DNA of 64,000 bases from Microtetraspora sp. NBRC 16547 (GTDB lineage Bacteria > Actinomycetota > Actinomycetes > Streptosporangiales > Streptosporangiaceae): positions 62,001 through 126,000 of the forward strand of contig NZ_BSSE01000002.1 in assembly GCF_030268965.1 (NCBI RefSeq). The letters run 5' to 3'. This document shows, in pieces, positions 8,384 through 16,824 of this stretch. The stretch's first letter is position 1. Every line of letters starts with the position of its first letter. The notes below the pieces were generated by a model. That model had not been told where the DNA came from and did not search any database. It was given only the letters and a program-made list of their open reading frames with translations. Both the position numbers and the translations under genes were made by a program.

Positions 8384-9294
8384 AGAGCCTCCCACGCGCT
8401 GTCGTCGACGATCTTCTTGGCCAGGTCGTCGAAGGCCGCGACGGTCTCGGCGTTCGCGATCTGGCTGGACAGCACGTCCTCGTCGGAGATGAGCTGCTCG
8501 CGCCACTGGAGCACCGGATCGAGCGGGATCTTGCCGAGCATCGACGTCCGCCCCACCCGGTGCCGCCCGGCCAGCTCGCGCAGCTCGCGGTCGCACTCGT
8601 TCAGCCACGCCTTCTGCGTCTCGCGCAGCCCCTCCAGTTCGGCGGCGTCCGGTTCGAGAACGGCGGTGCGGACGAAACGGATGCGGTCCCCGAGGGTCTC
8701 CTTGTCGTGCCCGTGCTCCACGCCCACCGCGAGCAGGCCCTGCCTGCCTCTGACGAGCCCGTCGGCCGCGATGATGTGCTGGCGGGTCCACCGGTGGAAG
8801 ACGAGCCAGCGAAAGGGCACGCCCGGCAACCGCGCGGTCGCCGCGAGCGCCATCTGCGCGGCGAACGAGCGCCCGGCGCTCAGATCGACCAGGCACAGGT
8901 CGAACTCCTCCTCGAGCCGGGCGAAGAGCCGCACGCAGCGCTGCAGCATCTCCTCGCTCACCGTGGAGAACTCGCCGCCGCCCTCGTCGCCGGGGAAGAG
9001 CACCATCTGGCCGGCGCCAGGAGGCTTGGCGCGCAGGCCCTCGCGGTCGGACTCGGCCCAGATGTCGATCCGGTGCGGGTCGGCGAGCCTTCCCTCCAGG
9101 TAGCCGTGCATGCCGCCCTGGGTGGTGCCCCGCGCCACCGAGCTGACGCTGAAGATGGCCCCCGCCGTGGGAGAGCCGAAGTCGAAGTCGAGGTAGCACA
9201 CGTCGCTGCCCTGGAGCGCGCGGCGGTACACGATGTTGCTACTCGTGACCGAGCGGCCGGTGCCGCCTTTGTCGGATATGGCGAACACGAGCAT
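8380..9294 (-). CDS. SCO2523-like variant P-loop ATPase
   Basis: 304 aa from ATG 9294, two bases after the stop of the upstream gene. The N terminus reads MLVFAISDKGGTGRSVTSSN. This is a deviant Walker A of the ParA/Mrp (SIMIBI) type in which the usual KGGxGKS reads KGGTGRS, with Arg in place of the Walker lysine; that is why the family is called a variant P-loop protein. A Walker B-like DLCLVDLSAGRSF follows near residue 165. Related SIMIBI proteins couple ATP binding to dimerisation and to positioning or loading of a partner. Partner and cargo are unknown here. It probably works with the SCO2522- and SCO2524-like proteins. Confidence 0.75.
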   Translation of the reverse strand: MLVFAISDKGGTGRSVTSSNIVYRRALQGSDVCYLDFDFGSPTAGAIFSVSSVARGTTQGGMHGYLEGRLADPHRIDIWAESDREGLRAKPPGAGQMVLFPGDEGGGEFSTVSEEMLQRCVRLFARLEEEFDLCLVDLSAGRSFAAQMALAATARLPGVPFRWLVFHRWTRQHIIAADGLVRGRQGLLAVGVEHGHDKETLGDRIRFVRTAVLEPDAAELEGLRETQKAWLNECDRELRELAGRHRVGRTSMLGKIPLDPVLQWREQLISDEDVLSSQIANAETVAAFDDLAKKIVDDSAWEAL

Positions 9295-9296
9295 CG

Positions 9297-11129
9297 CTAC
9301 ATCGCCTCCGAGGCGTTCTCGCGAGCGGTCGCCTGGCGTTCCAGCTCCAGCAGGGCGTCGGTGATCAGCGCGATCGCGCTGGCCGGCCGTTCGCCCATGA
9401 TGGAGCGGGCACGCTGCAGTCCCGCCTGGACGCCGCTGACGCTGGACCTGATGTTCTGCCCGGGAAGGACAGGGCGGCGGACCTGCTCCCTGCTGAGGAG
9501 GTGCTCGGCCTCGCTCATCATCTCGCTGGCGAGTTCGAAGAGCTGGGGGCTGCGCAGCGGCGCCTCGTCCCACGCATTGGCCAGGGACACGAGGAACTCC
9601 ACGACCCGCTCGGTGAAGTACCACGAGGGCTGCTCGTGCCGTATCCCGGTGTCGGGGAAGGCGTTCACGGGCTGGTCCCACAGCCCCTTGTGCTCGCCCC
9701 CGGTGAACTGGCGGCTCACGATGTGCTGCCAGATGAGGTCGGCCAGGTTGTGCAGCCGCTCCCTGGTACGCGAGCTCTGCGCGACGTTGGCCACCCAGAT
9801 CGTCCGTTTGAGCAGGGTGATGGCGAAGTCGGAGACGACCCAGATCATCGGAGGGCCGAGCTCCTCCGTGCCGGAGAGGTTCACCCGGACGCCCGGCGCG
9901 TGCAGCGTCACCGGCGGGTCGCCCGCGATCGCCCGGCGGGTGATGCGCGCGCGCATCGCCAGCTCCTCCAGGACGCCGGCGACCCGGTTGAGGTCCACGT
10001 CGCCCGCTCTGCTGCGGGAGAGGTACTGCACGACCATGGCGGTGACGCCGAGGCTGTAGTAGTCGGACTCTTTGCCGTCGGTGGTCCGCCACGGGATGTC
10101 CTCCAGTGGCCAGCGGCCCTTGCCGTACGTGGCCACGGTGCGCCAGTAGGCCTGCGTGAGGTCCCAGCGGCGCTGGAGCGCGGAGGCGAGCTGCTGCTGG
10201 GAGTCGTCGAGCAGGCCGAGGACTCTGGTGCGTTCGGACCACAGGTCGACGAGGCCGACCAGGGCGTTCACCGTGAAGTAGAGGTAGGGCGCGTCGGCCG
10301 CGATGCCCTTGGGCTGCGGGCCCACCTCGCGCTCGGTCTCGACGGTCGGGGCGTCCTTGACGACACCCCACGACCAGCCGCACTCGAACAGGAGGTTCGG
10401 GTTGTCGAGGTCGACGACGCCGGATCCGATCGTGAGCTCGCGCAGCCCGGCCCGGACCGACTCGAGCCGCTTCTGGAAGTCGTCGAGGACCCGCCGCCGG
10501 GGGGCGCCCGTCTGGTTCGCGGTGCGCAGCAGCGCCTCACCCTGGGGCGACGAGGGCTCGAACGCGTTGACGGAGAAGCTGCGCAGCATGCCGACCATGG
10601 CGGCCGAGAGCCGATCGCCGGCGAGGGTTTCCAGCTCGCGTATCTCCTTGCGGACGTTCTCGCGCCGCACGCTCTGCCGGAAGACTTTCAGGAAGCCGAG
10701 CATGCTGAGCATGAGGGTGATCGACATCGAGTACGAGTCGACGATGTCGATCTCGCGCTGGTCCGCGGTGATCTCGTCCCCGGCGATGGAGGGCTGGAAG
10801 TAACTGCCGCCGGAGAAGTTCGCCCTGGCGTCGTCGTCCGTGTAGGTGCGCAGGTAGTGCGAGAAGAGGCGCAGCAGCAGCCGGGGGATCTCGACGCTGT
10901 CGCCCAGCGTGGCCAGCGCGTCCAGCACGTCGTCCGCGGTCTCGTCCGGGGTGTCGAGCCGGAAGCCGGGAAGCTCCGCGGCGGGGTACATCAGGCACAG
11001 CAGCTGCTCGGCGTCCGAGATCGAGTTCGAGCCTTCCCGCCCGCCCCAGACCCACGATTTCTCCTGATAGGAGGTGCGGGCGGTGGCTTCCCAGAGCTCC
11101 AGGAGCTGCTGGCGCGGCTGAAGTTTCAT
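9297..11129 (-). CDS. SCO2524-like family protein, first gene of operon
   Basis: 610 aa from ATG 11129, chosen because GAGGGGG precedes it at good spacing and the N terminus MKLQPRQQLLELWEATARTSY matches the family start. The family signature WVWGGREGSNSISDAEQLLCLMYP follows at about residues 22-45, with no recognised catalytic motif. The protein is soluble and largely helical. It opens a five-gene operon (SCO2524-2523-2522-2521-like plus a membrane protein) with gaps of +2, -4, 27 and 0 bp. In other actinomycetes a SAM-dependent methyltransferase (SCO2525 family) often accompanies this set; none is adjacent here. Confidence 0.75.
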   Translation of the reverse strand: MKLQPRQQLLELWEATARTSYQEKSWVWGGREGSNSISDAEQLLCLMYPAAELPGFRLDTPDETADDVLDALATLGDSVEIPRLLLRLFSHYLRTYTDDDARANFSGGSYFQPSIAGDEITADQREIDIVDSYSMSITLMLSMLGFLKVFRQSVRRENVRKEIRELETLAGDRLSAAMVGMLRSFSVNAFEPSSPQGEALLRTANQTGAPRRRVLDDFQKRLESVRAGLRELTIGSGVVDLDNPNLLFECGWSWGVVKDAPTVETEREVGPQPKGIAADAPYLYFTVNALVGLVDLWSERTRVLGLLDDSQQQLASALQRRWDLTQAYWRTVATYGKGRWPLEDIPWRTTDGKESDYYSLGVTAMVVQYLSRSRAGDVDLNRVAGVLEELAMRARITRRAIAGDPPVTLHAPGVRVNLSGTEELGPPMIWVVSDFAITLLKRTIWVANVAQSSRTRERLHNLADLIWQHIVSRQFTGGEHKGLWDQPVNAFPDTGIRHEQPSWYFTERVVEFLVSLANAWDEAPLRSPQLFELASEMMSEAEHLLSREQVRRPVLPGQNIRSSVSGVQAGLQRARSIMGERPASAIALITDALLELERQATARENASEAM

Positions 11130-11415
11130 GGATCCCCCTCGCCACGGTGACCCGGCCGACTGCGTCGTCGGCACGGATTGCTGTCATTCTTACCGCTGAA
11201 TTGGATTTCAACAATAAGTCAAGGAGAAATTCCGCTGCGGCCGGCGGCTCACCTGCCCGGCCGGACCTACACTTGGGAACGCCAACACCGTTCTGGTATT
11301 TCGGGTTTCCCGACGCGGCGTAAGCGGCTGCCGGCCGTGCCGAACCCCTTCGACGAGAAGGGAAGTCGTATCGAGAATCCGAAATGCCTGCTTTTGAGTT
11401 CCGAAAGACCTGATC

Positions 11416-12462
11416 ATGCCTCAAATGCGGACGACCGGGTACATATCTGCCGTGGATGTCGCTGGTGACGGGACGGCGCGCATGGAGGCGGTCGTCGATG
11501 CGGCGAGGATTCTGGTGAGCGGTGCCGGCATCGACGAGAGACTGCTCCGCCCGCTGTACGACCTGGGCTTCCAGGTGGTCCCGATCGGCCGCGAGGAGCC
11601 GTTGACGGCGCAGGCGCTGAGGCGCGAGCTCGCGGGCGCGGTGGCCTACCTCCACGGCGGTGATGAGCACGTGTCCGAGGAGGCGCTCGAACTCGCCGAC
11701 GACCTCAAGGTCATCGCCTTCCTCGGGGTGGGTTACGAGACCTTCGTCGACGTGGCCGCGGTGCGCAGGCGCGGGATCCTCGTGACGAACACGCCGGCGG
11801 CGGCCATGGACGCGGTGGCGGAGTTCACGGTCGGCCAGATCATCAACGCCAACAGGCGGATCCCACGGCATCTCGGCACTCTCCACCCCCACTGGGCCGG
11901 CGCGGAGGAGCTGCCCGGCGAACTCGTCAGCAAGAAGATCGGCATCGTCGGTCTCGGCCGGACCGGCACCCAGATCGCCAAGATCCTGCGGTGCGGTTTC
12001 GGCTGCCGGGTCTCCTACTACAACCGCACGCGGAGAGAGGACCAGGAGCAGGCGCTCGGGGTGCGGTTCAGGCAGCTGTCCGAGCTCGCCGAGTGGAGCG
12101 ACATCCTCGTCGTCATGGTCAGCGGCAACGCCGAGACCGCGGGCATGATCGACCGCCGGATCCTGGGAAGGGTCCGCCCTGGAACGATCCTGGTCAACAC
12201 CGCCAGGCCGTCCGTCGTCGATCCGGAGGCGCTGCGTGACGCGCTCGCCGCCGGACGGCTGGGCATGGCCGTGTTCGACGGCTATTACCAGGATTCGAGC
12301 GTCGCCAAGGACCTGCTGAACGACTTCGGCGACCGGATGTACGTCACCGGGCACATCGCGTCCCACACGAAACAGTCGATGGAGCGAATGGCTGGTCAGG
12401 CGGTCCGATCCGTGGTCAACGTGCTGAGCGGCCTTCCCGACCCCAACGTCGTGGTTCGCTGA
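11416..12462 (+). CDS. D-2-hydroxyacid dehydrogenase-like oxidoreductase with altered catalytic Glu
   Basis: 348 aa from ATG 11416, but no ribosome site decides the start. ATG 11482 (MEAVVDAARILVSG) would remove 22 poorly conserved residues and is plausible. The NAD-binding motif GLGRTGTQ, the catalytic-Arg region VNTARPSVVD and the His in GHIASHT are present. In active enzymes the catalytic Glu sits in DVFxxEP; here the segment reads AVFDGYYQD, so the Glu is replaced, probably by Tyr. The protein may be a weak or altered enzyme, or use another acid. Substrate unknown. A ThDP enzyme follows on the same strand 127 bp downstream. Confidence 0.75.
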   Translation: MPQMRTTGYISAVDVAGDGTARMEAVVDAARILVSGAGIDERLLRPLYDLGFQVVPIGREEPLTAQALRRELAGAVAYLHGGDEHVSEEALELADDLKVIAFLGVGYETFVDVAAVRRRGILVTNTPAAAMDAVAEFTVGQIINANRRIPRHLGTLHPHWAGAEELPGELVSKKIGIVGLGRTGTQIAKILRCGFGCRVSYYNRTRREDQEQALGVRFRQLSELAEWSDILVVMVSGNAETAGMIDRRILGRVRPGTILVNTARPSVVDPEALRDALAAGRLGMAVFDGYYQDSSVAKDLLNDFGDRMYVTGHIASHTKQSMERMAGQAVRSVVNVLSGLPDPNVVVR

Positions 12463-12517
12463 GAATTCAGCCCCTCTAATACCTTTATATCCGGATGGGC
12501 CGGAAATGAGGTCCTCT

Positions 12518-12546
12518 GTCACATTGTGGTGACGCGAAGATACGAT
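12518..12546 (+). promoter_or_regulatory. Possible promoter/operator upstream of the ThDP enzyme
   Basis: GTCAC-N6-GTGAC is a perfect dyad at 12518-12533 and TACGAT at 12541-12546 fits a TANNNT -10 box about 40 bp before the start codon. The -35 is not clear. Weak evidence. Confidence 0.3.
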
Positions 12547-12589
12547 GCGCACGTACCAGCCCTAGGGTCGAATTCCGGTGGGGGTGGAT

Positions 12590-14182
12590 ATGGAAGCCAC
12601 GGGGGCAGGTGTGCTCGTCGCCGCGTTGCGCGGACACGGTGTGGACACGATCTTCGGGATACCCGGCACGCACAATCTGGCCGTTTACGCGGAGCTGGCC
12701 CGATCCGGCGTCACCTGCGTGACCCCGCGCCACGAGCAGGGCGCCGGATACGCCGCGGACGGGTACGCCCGGGTCACCGGACGGCCCGGCGTCGCGGTCA
12801 CCACCACGGGCCCCGGCGTGGTCAACGCGGCGACCGCGCTCGCCCAGGCGTACTCCGACTCCTCGCCCGTCCTGCTGGTGTCGCCGGGGGTGCCGAGTGA
12901 CCACCCCCGGCTGGGACGCGGCTACCTGCACGAGAGCAAGGACCAGTCGGGCGCCCTGGACGCCCTCTGCGCGTGGAGCCACCGGGTCACCTCGATACGG
13001 GAGATCCCGGCGGCGGTCGCCCGCGCGTTCGTCTCGTTCACCGAGGGCCGCCCGCGCCCGGTCCACGTCGAGGTGCCCGCCGACCTCTTGGAACGCAAGG
13101 GGACCGCCGATCTCGCCACGCCCTTCCGGTCGACGCCGCGGGTCCCCGACCCGGACGCGCTCGACGAGGCCGCCGGACTCCTGCGCGCGGCACGGCGGCC
13201 GGCGATCGTCCTCGGCGGTGGGGCGCGGCGGCCCGGCGACGATGAGCCGGTCACCGGGCGGCTCGCCATGGAGCTGGCCGAACGCACGGGCGCGCGCGTG
13301 GTCACGACGGTGAACGGCAAGGGCACCGTCCCGGAGAGCCACCCCCTGTGCCTGGGGGCCACGCTCCACCTCGCCGGCGTCCGCCGGTGGCTCGCCTCAT
13401 GCGACGTCGTCCTCGCGGTCGGCACCGAGCTGGGCCCCGCCGATTTGTGGGACGACCTCGTCCTGACCGGCACCCTCATCCGGGTCGACGTCGATCCCGG
13501 GCAGATGTACGGCGACCACCTGGCCGACGTGCCGGTCGTCGCGGACGCCGCCCTGGCCCTCGCGGGCCTCGCCGTACGCGTGCCGGGGGAGCGGCACGTG
13601 CCCGCGCCGGAGGACCCGGTGGAGCGCGAGCGCGACGAGGAGCTGCGCGACATGACCCGCAGGTGGGCTCCGCAACTGGCGGCGCTGCGCGAGGCCATGC
13701 CGAAGGACACGGTCGTGGTCGGCGACAACTCGATGATCAGCTACCACGGCGCGATCGTCGGTATGCCCATGGACCCGCCCGGGCGGTTCCTGTTCCCCGC
13801 CGGGTACGGCACGCTCGGGTTCGCGCTGCCGGCGGCCATCGGCGCGAAGGTCGGCAGGCCGGACCGGCCGGTCGTGGTGCTGGCCGGCGACGGCGCGCTG
13901 CAGTTCAGCGTCCAGGAGCTGGCGACCGCCGTCGAGCTGCGGCTCAGCCTGCCGATCGTGGTCGCGGTCAACGGCGGCTTCGGTGAGATCAGGGAGGAGA
14001 TGAAGCGGCGCGGCATGCCACCGGTGGGGGTCGATCTCCACGCGCCGGATCTCATGACCCTGGCCTCGGCGTACGGCGCGCGCGGGCGGGAGGCCGACCG
14101 CCCGGAGGACCTGAGGGAGGCCGTGGAGGAGGCGCTGAAGACGCCGCTGCCCACGGTGATCGCCTTCCGCGAGCCACGGTGA
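12590..14182 (+). CDS. Thiamine-diphosphate enzyme, AruI (5-guanidino-2-oxopentanoate decarboxylase)-like
   Basis: 530 aa from ATG 12590, preceded by GGTGGGGGTGG; GTG 12578 would add four residues. The three ThDP-enzyme domains are in order: Pyr domain with FGIPGTHNL and catalytic Glu49 in TPRHEQGAGYAADGYAR, a central FAD-like domain (AIVLGGGARR, VVTTVNGKG), and PP domain with GDG at 433-435 and the metal Asn about 28 residues on (VAVNGG). The GIPGTHNL start and LHESKDQ segment point to the AruI-like branch, which decarboxylates arginine-derived 2-oxo acids, rather than to biosynthetic acetolactate synthase (no small subunit nearby). Acetolactate synthase-like or another 2-oxo acid decarboxylase remains possible. 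Confidence 0.75.
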   Translation: MEATGAGVLVAALRGHGVDTIFGIPGTHNLAVYAELARSGVTCVTPRHEQGAGYAADGYARVTGRPGVAVTTTGPGVVNAATALAQAYSDSSPVLLVSPGVPSDHPRLGRGYLHESKDQSGALDALCAWSHRVTSIREIPAAVARAFVSFTEGRPRPVHVEVPADLLERKGTADLATPFRSTPRVPDPDALDEAAGLLRAARRPAIVLGGGARRPGDDEPVTGRLAMELAERTGARVVTTVNGKGTVPESHPLCLGATLHLAGVRRWLASCDVVLAVGTELGPADLWDDLVLTGTLIRVDVDPGQMYGDHLADVPVVADAALALAGLAVRVPGERHVPAPEDPVERERDEELRDMTRRWAPQLAALREAMPKDTVVVGDNSMISYHGAIVGMPMDPPGRFLFPAGYGTLGFALPAAIGAKVGRPDRPVVVLAGDGALQFSVQELATAVELRLSLPIVVAVNGGFGEIREEMKRRGMPPVGVDLHAPDLMTLASAYGARGREADRPEDLREAVEEALKTPLPTVIAFREPR

Positions 14183-14285
14183 CTCAGCCGGCCACCGAGC
14201 CACGCTGTCCGGCCGCCGGACCCCGCTGACCGGCCGCGGCGCCAGGCTGAGCGGCCACCGGACCCCGCTGAGTCAGCCGGCCGCG
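14183..14285. repeat. Degenerate direct repeats between two convergent genes
   Basis: GGCCACCG, GGACCCCGCTGA and CAGCCGGCCGC-like blocks recur two or three times in about 100 bp, and include the histidine kinase stop codon region. No clear terminator hairpin was seen. Confidence 0.6.
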
Positions 14286-15616
14286 GGGATCCGCAGCACG
14301 AACCGCGCACCTCTCGGAGAGTCCTCGAGGGTCAGCGAGCCGCCGTGAGTCTCCGCGATCTGCCGGGCGATCGACAGGCCGAGACCGGTGCCCCCTGCGT
14401 CCCGGCTGCGGGCCGCGTCCAGCCGGGCGAACCGCTGGAACACGATCTCGCGCTGGTCGGGCGGGATCCCGCCACCGTCGTCCACCACTTCGAGCACGGC
14501 CGTGTTTCCTTGGCGCTCGACGATGACCGTCACGTTGGAGTCGGCGTGGCGTTCGGCGTTGTCGAGGAGGTTGGTCAGTAGCCGGGCCAGTCGGAACCGA
14601 TCCCCGTTGATCACCGCACTGGGCGTGAGGCGCCGGGTGACCGCGACGTCGCGCGGCCGCCGGTCGAGCTCGGACTCCACCAACTCGGCCAGGTCGATCG
14701 GGTCGTGCCGTCCAGGGGCGCCGGCGTCGAGCCGGGCGATCTGCAGCAGGTCGGTGACCAGGTACTGGAGCCGCTCCAGGCTTTCCAGCAGTGCCTTGCC
14801 CGTTTCCTGCCAGTCGGTTTCGTCGGGGTGGAGCAGCGCCTCCTCGACCTCCGCGCGCATGGCGGTCAGCGGGCTGCGCAGGTCGTGCGAGGCGTCCGAG
14901 GCGAACCGGCGTTGGTGTTCCACCGCCGCTTCCGCCCGGTCCAGCGTCTGGTTCGCCGTCTCGGCCAGCCGTCTCAGCTCGTCCTGGAAGTGCGGGACCG
15001 GCACTCGCTGGCTCAAATCGCTTGTGGTGATCTTCGCGAGTTTGTCGGTGATGGCGTCCACGGGTTCGAGCGTCCTGTTGACGGTCCGGTAGGCGCCGAG
15101 CATCGTCAGCAGCACCAGCAGGAGCGAGCCCCCGGCGATAGTGCCCAGCAACGGCGAGCTGACGTACCACGGCACGCCGGGGCTGGCGGCGTAGAGCCAC
15201 CAGACCCCGTTGGCCAGATCGATCGGGAAGGCGAGCACGATCTGGCACTCGCCGGGGAACGAGGGCATGTCGCACAGGTGCCTGATGGCGTAGGTGTCGA
15301 TGTCCGGCGTGCCGAAGTCGCCGAGCGGCGGCGCGTTCTTGACGTCCGGGGTCGCGGCGACCAGCGTCCCGACCGGGTTGTACAGCTGGGCCGAGAAGTC
15401 ATCGGAATCGCGTATGGCAGTGGGGATGCCCTTGCGCCGCACCTGCTGCACGATCCGCACGGCGTCGGAGACGAGCTGCTGCTGGCGGTAGTCCGTGGCG
15501 TTGCCGTGGATGGCGAGCAGGATGAAGACCGACGCGACGGCGCAGAGCAGCGCCATGACCGCGCCCGCTACCACTGTCAGGCGCGTCCTGACGGACCATC
15601 CGTGCCAAACTCTCAC
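14273..15616 (-). CDS. Orphan sensor histidine kinase
   Basis: 447 aa from GTG 15616 with GGGGGG 5 bases upstream. TM1 is at about 13-36 and TM2 at about 155-178. Between them is an extracellular domain of about 120 residues with two cysteines (CDMPSFPGEC) that may form a disulfide. A HAMP linker precedes HisKA with the phospho-acceptor His244 in ASHDLRSPL. HATPase_c has the N box NLLDNAERHA, G1 DDGGGI and G2 GGTGLGL. It should autophosphorylate and signal to an OmpR-type regulator, but no response regulator gene is adjacent on either side, which is unusual for this class. Confidence 0.9.
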   Translation of the reverse strand: MRVWHGWSVRTRLTVVAGAVMALLCAVASVFILLAIHGNATDYRQQQLVSDAVRIVQQVRRKGIPTAIRDSDDFSAQLYNPVGTLVAATPDVKNAPPLGDFGTPDIDTYAIRHLCDMPSFPGECQIVLAFPIDLANGVWWLYAASPGVPWYVSSPLLGTIAGGSLLLVLLTMLGAYRTVNRTLEPVDAITDKLAKITTSDLSQRVPVPHFQDELRRLAETANQTLDRAEAAVEHQRRFASDASHDLRSPLTAMRAEVEEALLHPDETDWQETGKALLESLERLQYLVTDLLQIARLDAGAPGRHDPIDLAELVESELDRRPRDVAVTRRLTPSAVINGDRFRLARLLTNLLDNAERHADSNVTVIVERQGNTAVLEVVDDGGGIPPDQREIVFQRFARLDAARSRDAGGTGLGLSIARQIAETHGGSLTLEDSPRGARFVLRIPAAG

Positions 15617-15708
15617 CCGATCCCCCCGCGATCAGATGATCACAGTAGGTCAGCATGCGGGGGTTAGAGGGAGATACCACATCAAAACTGGGCAAACGTC
15701 GTGCCCGG

Positions 15709-16824
15709 TCACGGGGCGGTGTCCGCGAGCACCGAGTCGACCAGCGCCGCGACGAGCCGCGCGCGGACCGGCATCTCGCCGACGATCACATGCTCGTCCG
15801 CGGCGTGCGCCCCTCCGCCGACCGCGCCCAGGCCGTCCAGGGTGGGGCAGCCCACCCCGGCCGTGAAGTTGCCGTCGGAGGCGCCCCCGACGGCCACACC
15901 GTCCAGCGGCCCCATCCCGAGATCGTCCGCGAGGCGTACGGCACGGGCGAACAGCGCGGCCGACGAGGCGGGATCGAGGGGAGGCCGGTTGGGGCCGCCC
16001 CGGAGCTCCAGCCGCGTGCCCGGGAGCCGCGGAGCGAGCCCGCGCATGAGCTCGTCCACCCGGCGTTGCGACGCGAGGTCGGGCACCCGGACGTCGACGG
16101 CCACCCGGCCCGTCGCCGGGACGGTGTTCGTGCTGGTCCCCGACGAGAGCACGGTGGGGGTCACCGACACCATGCCCGCGTCGGACGAGGAGTCCACCCG
16201 GTGCGCGATCTCCGTGATCGCCAGGATCTGGTGTGCCAGCTCCACGCCCGCGTTGGCGCCGAGCTCGGGTTCGAGACCCGCGTGCGCGGCCCTGCCGTAC
16301 ACGAGCAGCTCGTAGCGGGAGACGCCCTTGCGCGCCGTCTTGAGCGCGCCTCCGCCGGCGCTCGCCTCCAGCACGAACGTGGCCGCGCAGCCCGCCGCGG
16401 TCGACTCGATGAGCGGCCGGGACGTCGGCGACCCCAGCTCCTCGTCACCCACGACCAGCACGCAGATCCCGTCGGGCGAGGGCAGCGAGGCGAGCGCGTG
16501 GAACAGCTGCACGAGCCCCGCCTTCATGTCGAAGACGCCCGGCCCGCGAGCCACCCCGTCGGTCACGGACCACGGATGCGCGAGCAGCGAACCGATCGGC
16601 CACACGGTGTCGTGGTGGCCGAGCAGCAGCACCCGCGGCGTGCCGAACGACCACCGCAGGTGGGTGACGCCGTCGATCACGATCGTCTCCGGCTCCGCGC
16701 CCAGGAGGCGGAGCCCCTGGTCCGCGACCGCCTTCGCGCTGCGCTCGACCGCCGCGTGGTCGGTGGAGTACGACTCGCACGAGACGAGCTCCTCCAGGTC
16801 CGCCAGCATCGCGTCGAGGTTCAC
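15709..16824 (-). CDS. M20-family metallopeptidase (ArgE/carboxypeptidase G2-like)
   Basis: 371 aa. The GTG start at 16824 overlaps the TGA of the upstream dipeptidase gene (GTGA). The dinuclear zinc site is recognisable: His/Asp in LLLGHHDTVWP, bridging Asp in GVFDMKAG, catalytic Glu plus ligand in GDEELGS, and a C-terminal His in GGGAHAADEH. A bacterial exopeptidase dimerisation domain lies between (about 170-280, with RAAHAGLEPELG). No signal peptide, so cytoplasmic. Together with the coupled M19 dipeptidase it probably hydrolyses imported di- or acyl-peptides. Which N-acyl or peptide substrate is used cannot be told. Confidence 0.9.
   Translation of the reverse strand: MNLDAMLADLEELVSCESYSTDHAAVERSAKAVADQGLRLLGAEPETIVIDGVTHLRWSFGTPRVLLLGHHDTVWPIGSLLAHPWSVTDGVARGPGVFDMKAGLVQLFHALASLPSPDGICVLVVGDEELGSPTSRPLIESTAAGCAATFVLEASAGGGALKTARKGVSRYELLVYGRAAHAGLEPELGANAGVELAHQILAITEIAHRVDSSSDAGMVSVTPTVLSSGTSTNTVPATGRVAVDVRVPDLASQRRVDELMRGLAPRLPGTRLELRGGPNRPPLDPASSAALFARAVRLADDLGMGPLDGVAVGGASDGNFTAGVGCPTLDGLGAVGGGAHAADEHVIVGEMPVRARLVAALVDSVLADTAP

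Noticed and set aside
6431-9103. Very long plus-strand frame (about 890 codons)
   Set aside because: It is the complement of three coupled minus-strand genes with clear protein features. Its translation is Arg/Pro/His-rich and lacks any family motif.
12590-14182. Biosynthetic acetolactate synthase (ilvB)
   Set aside because: No ilvN small subunit nearby, and the GIPGTHNL/LHESKDQ features fit the AruI-like branch better.
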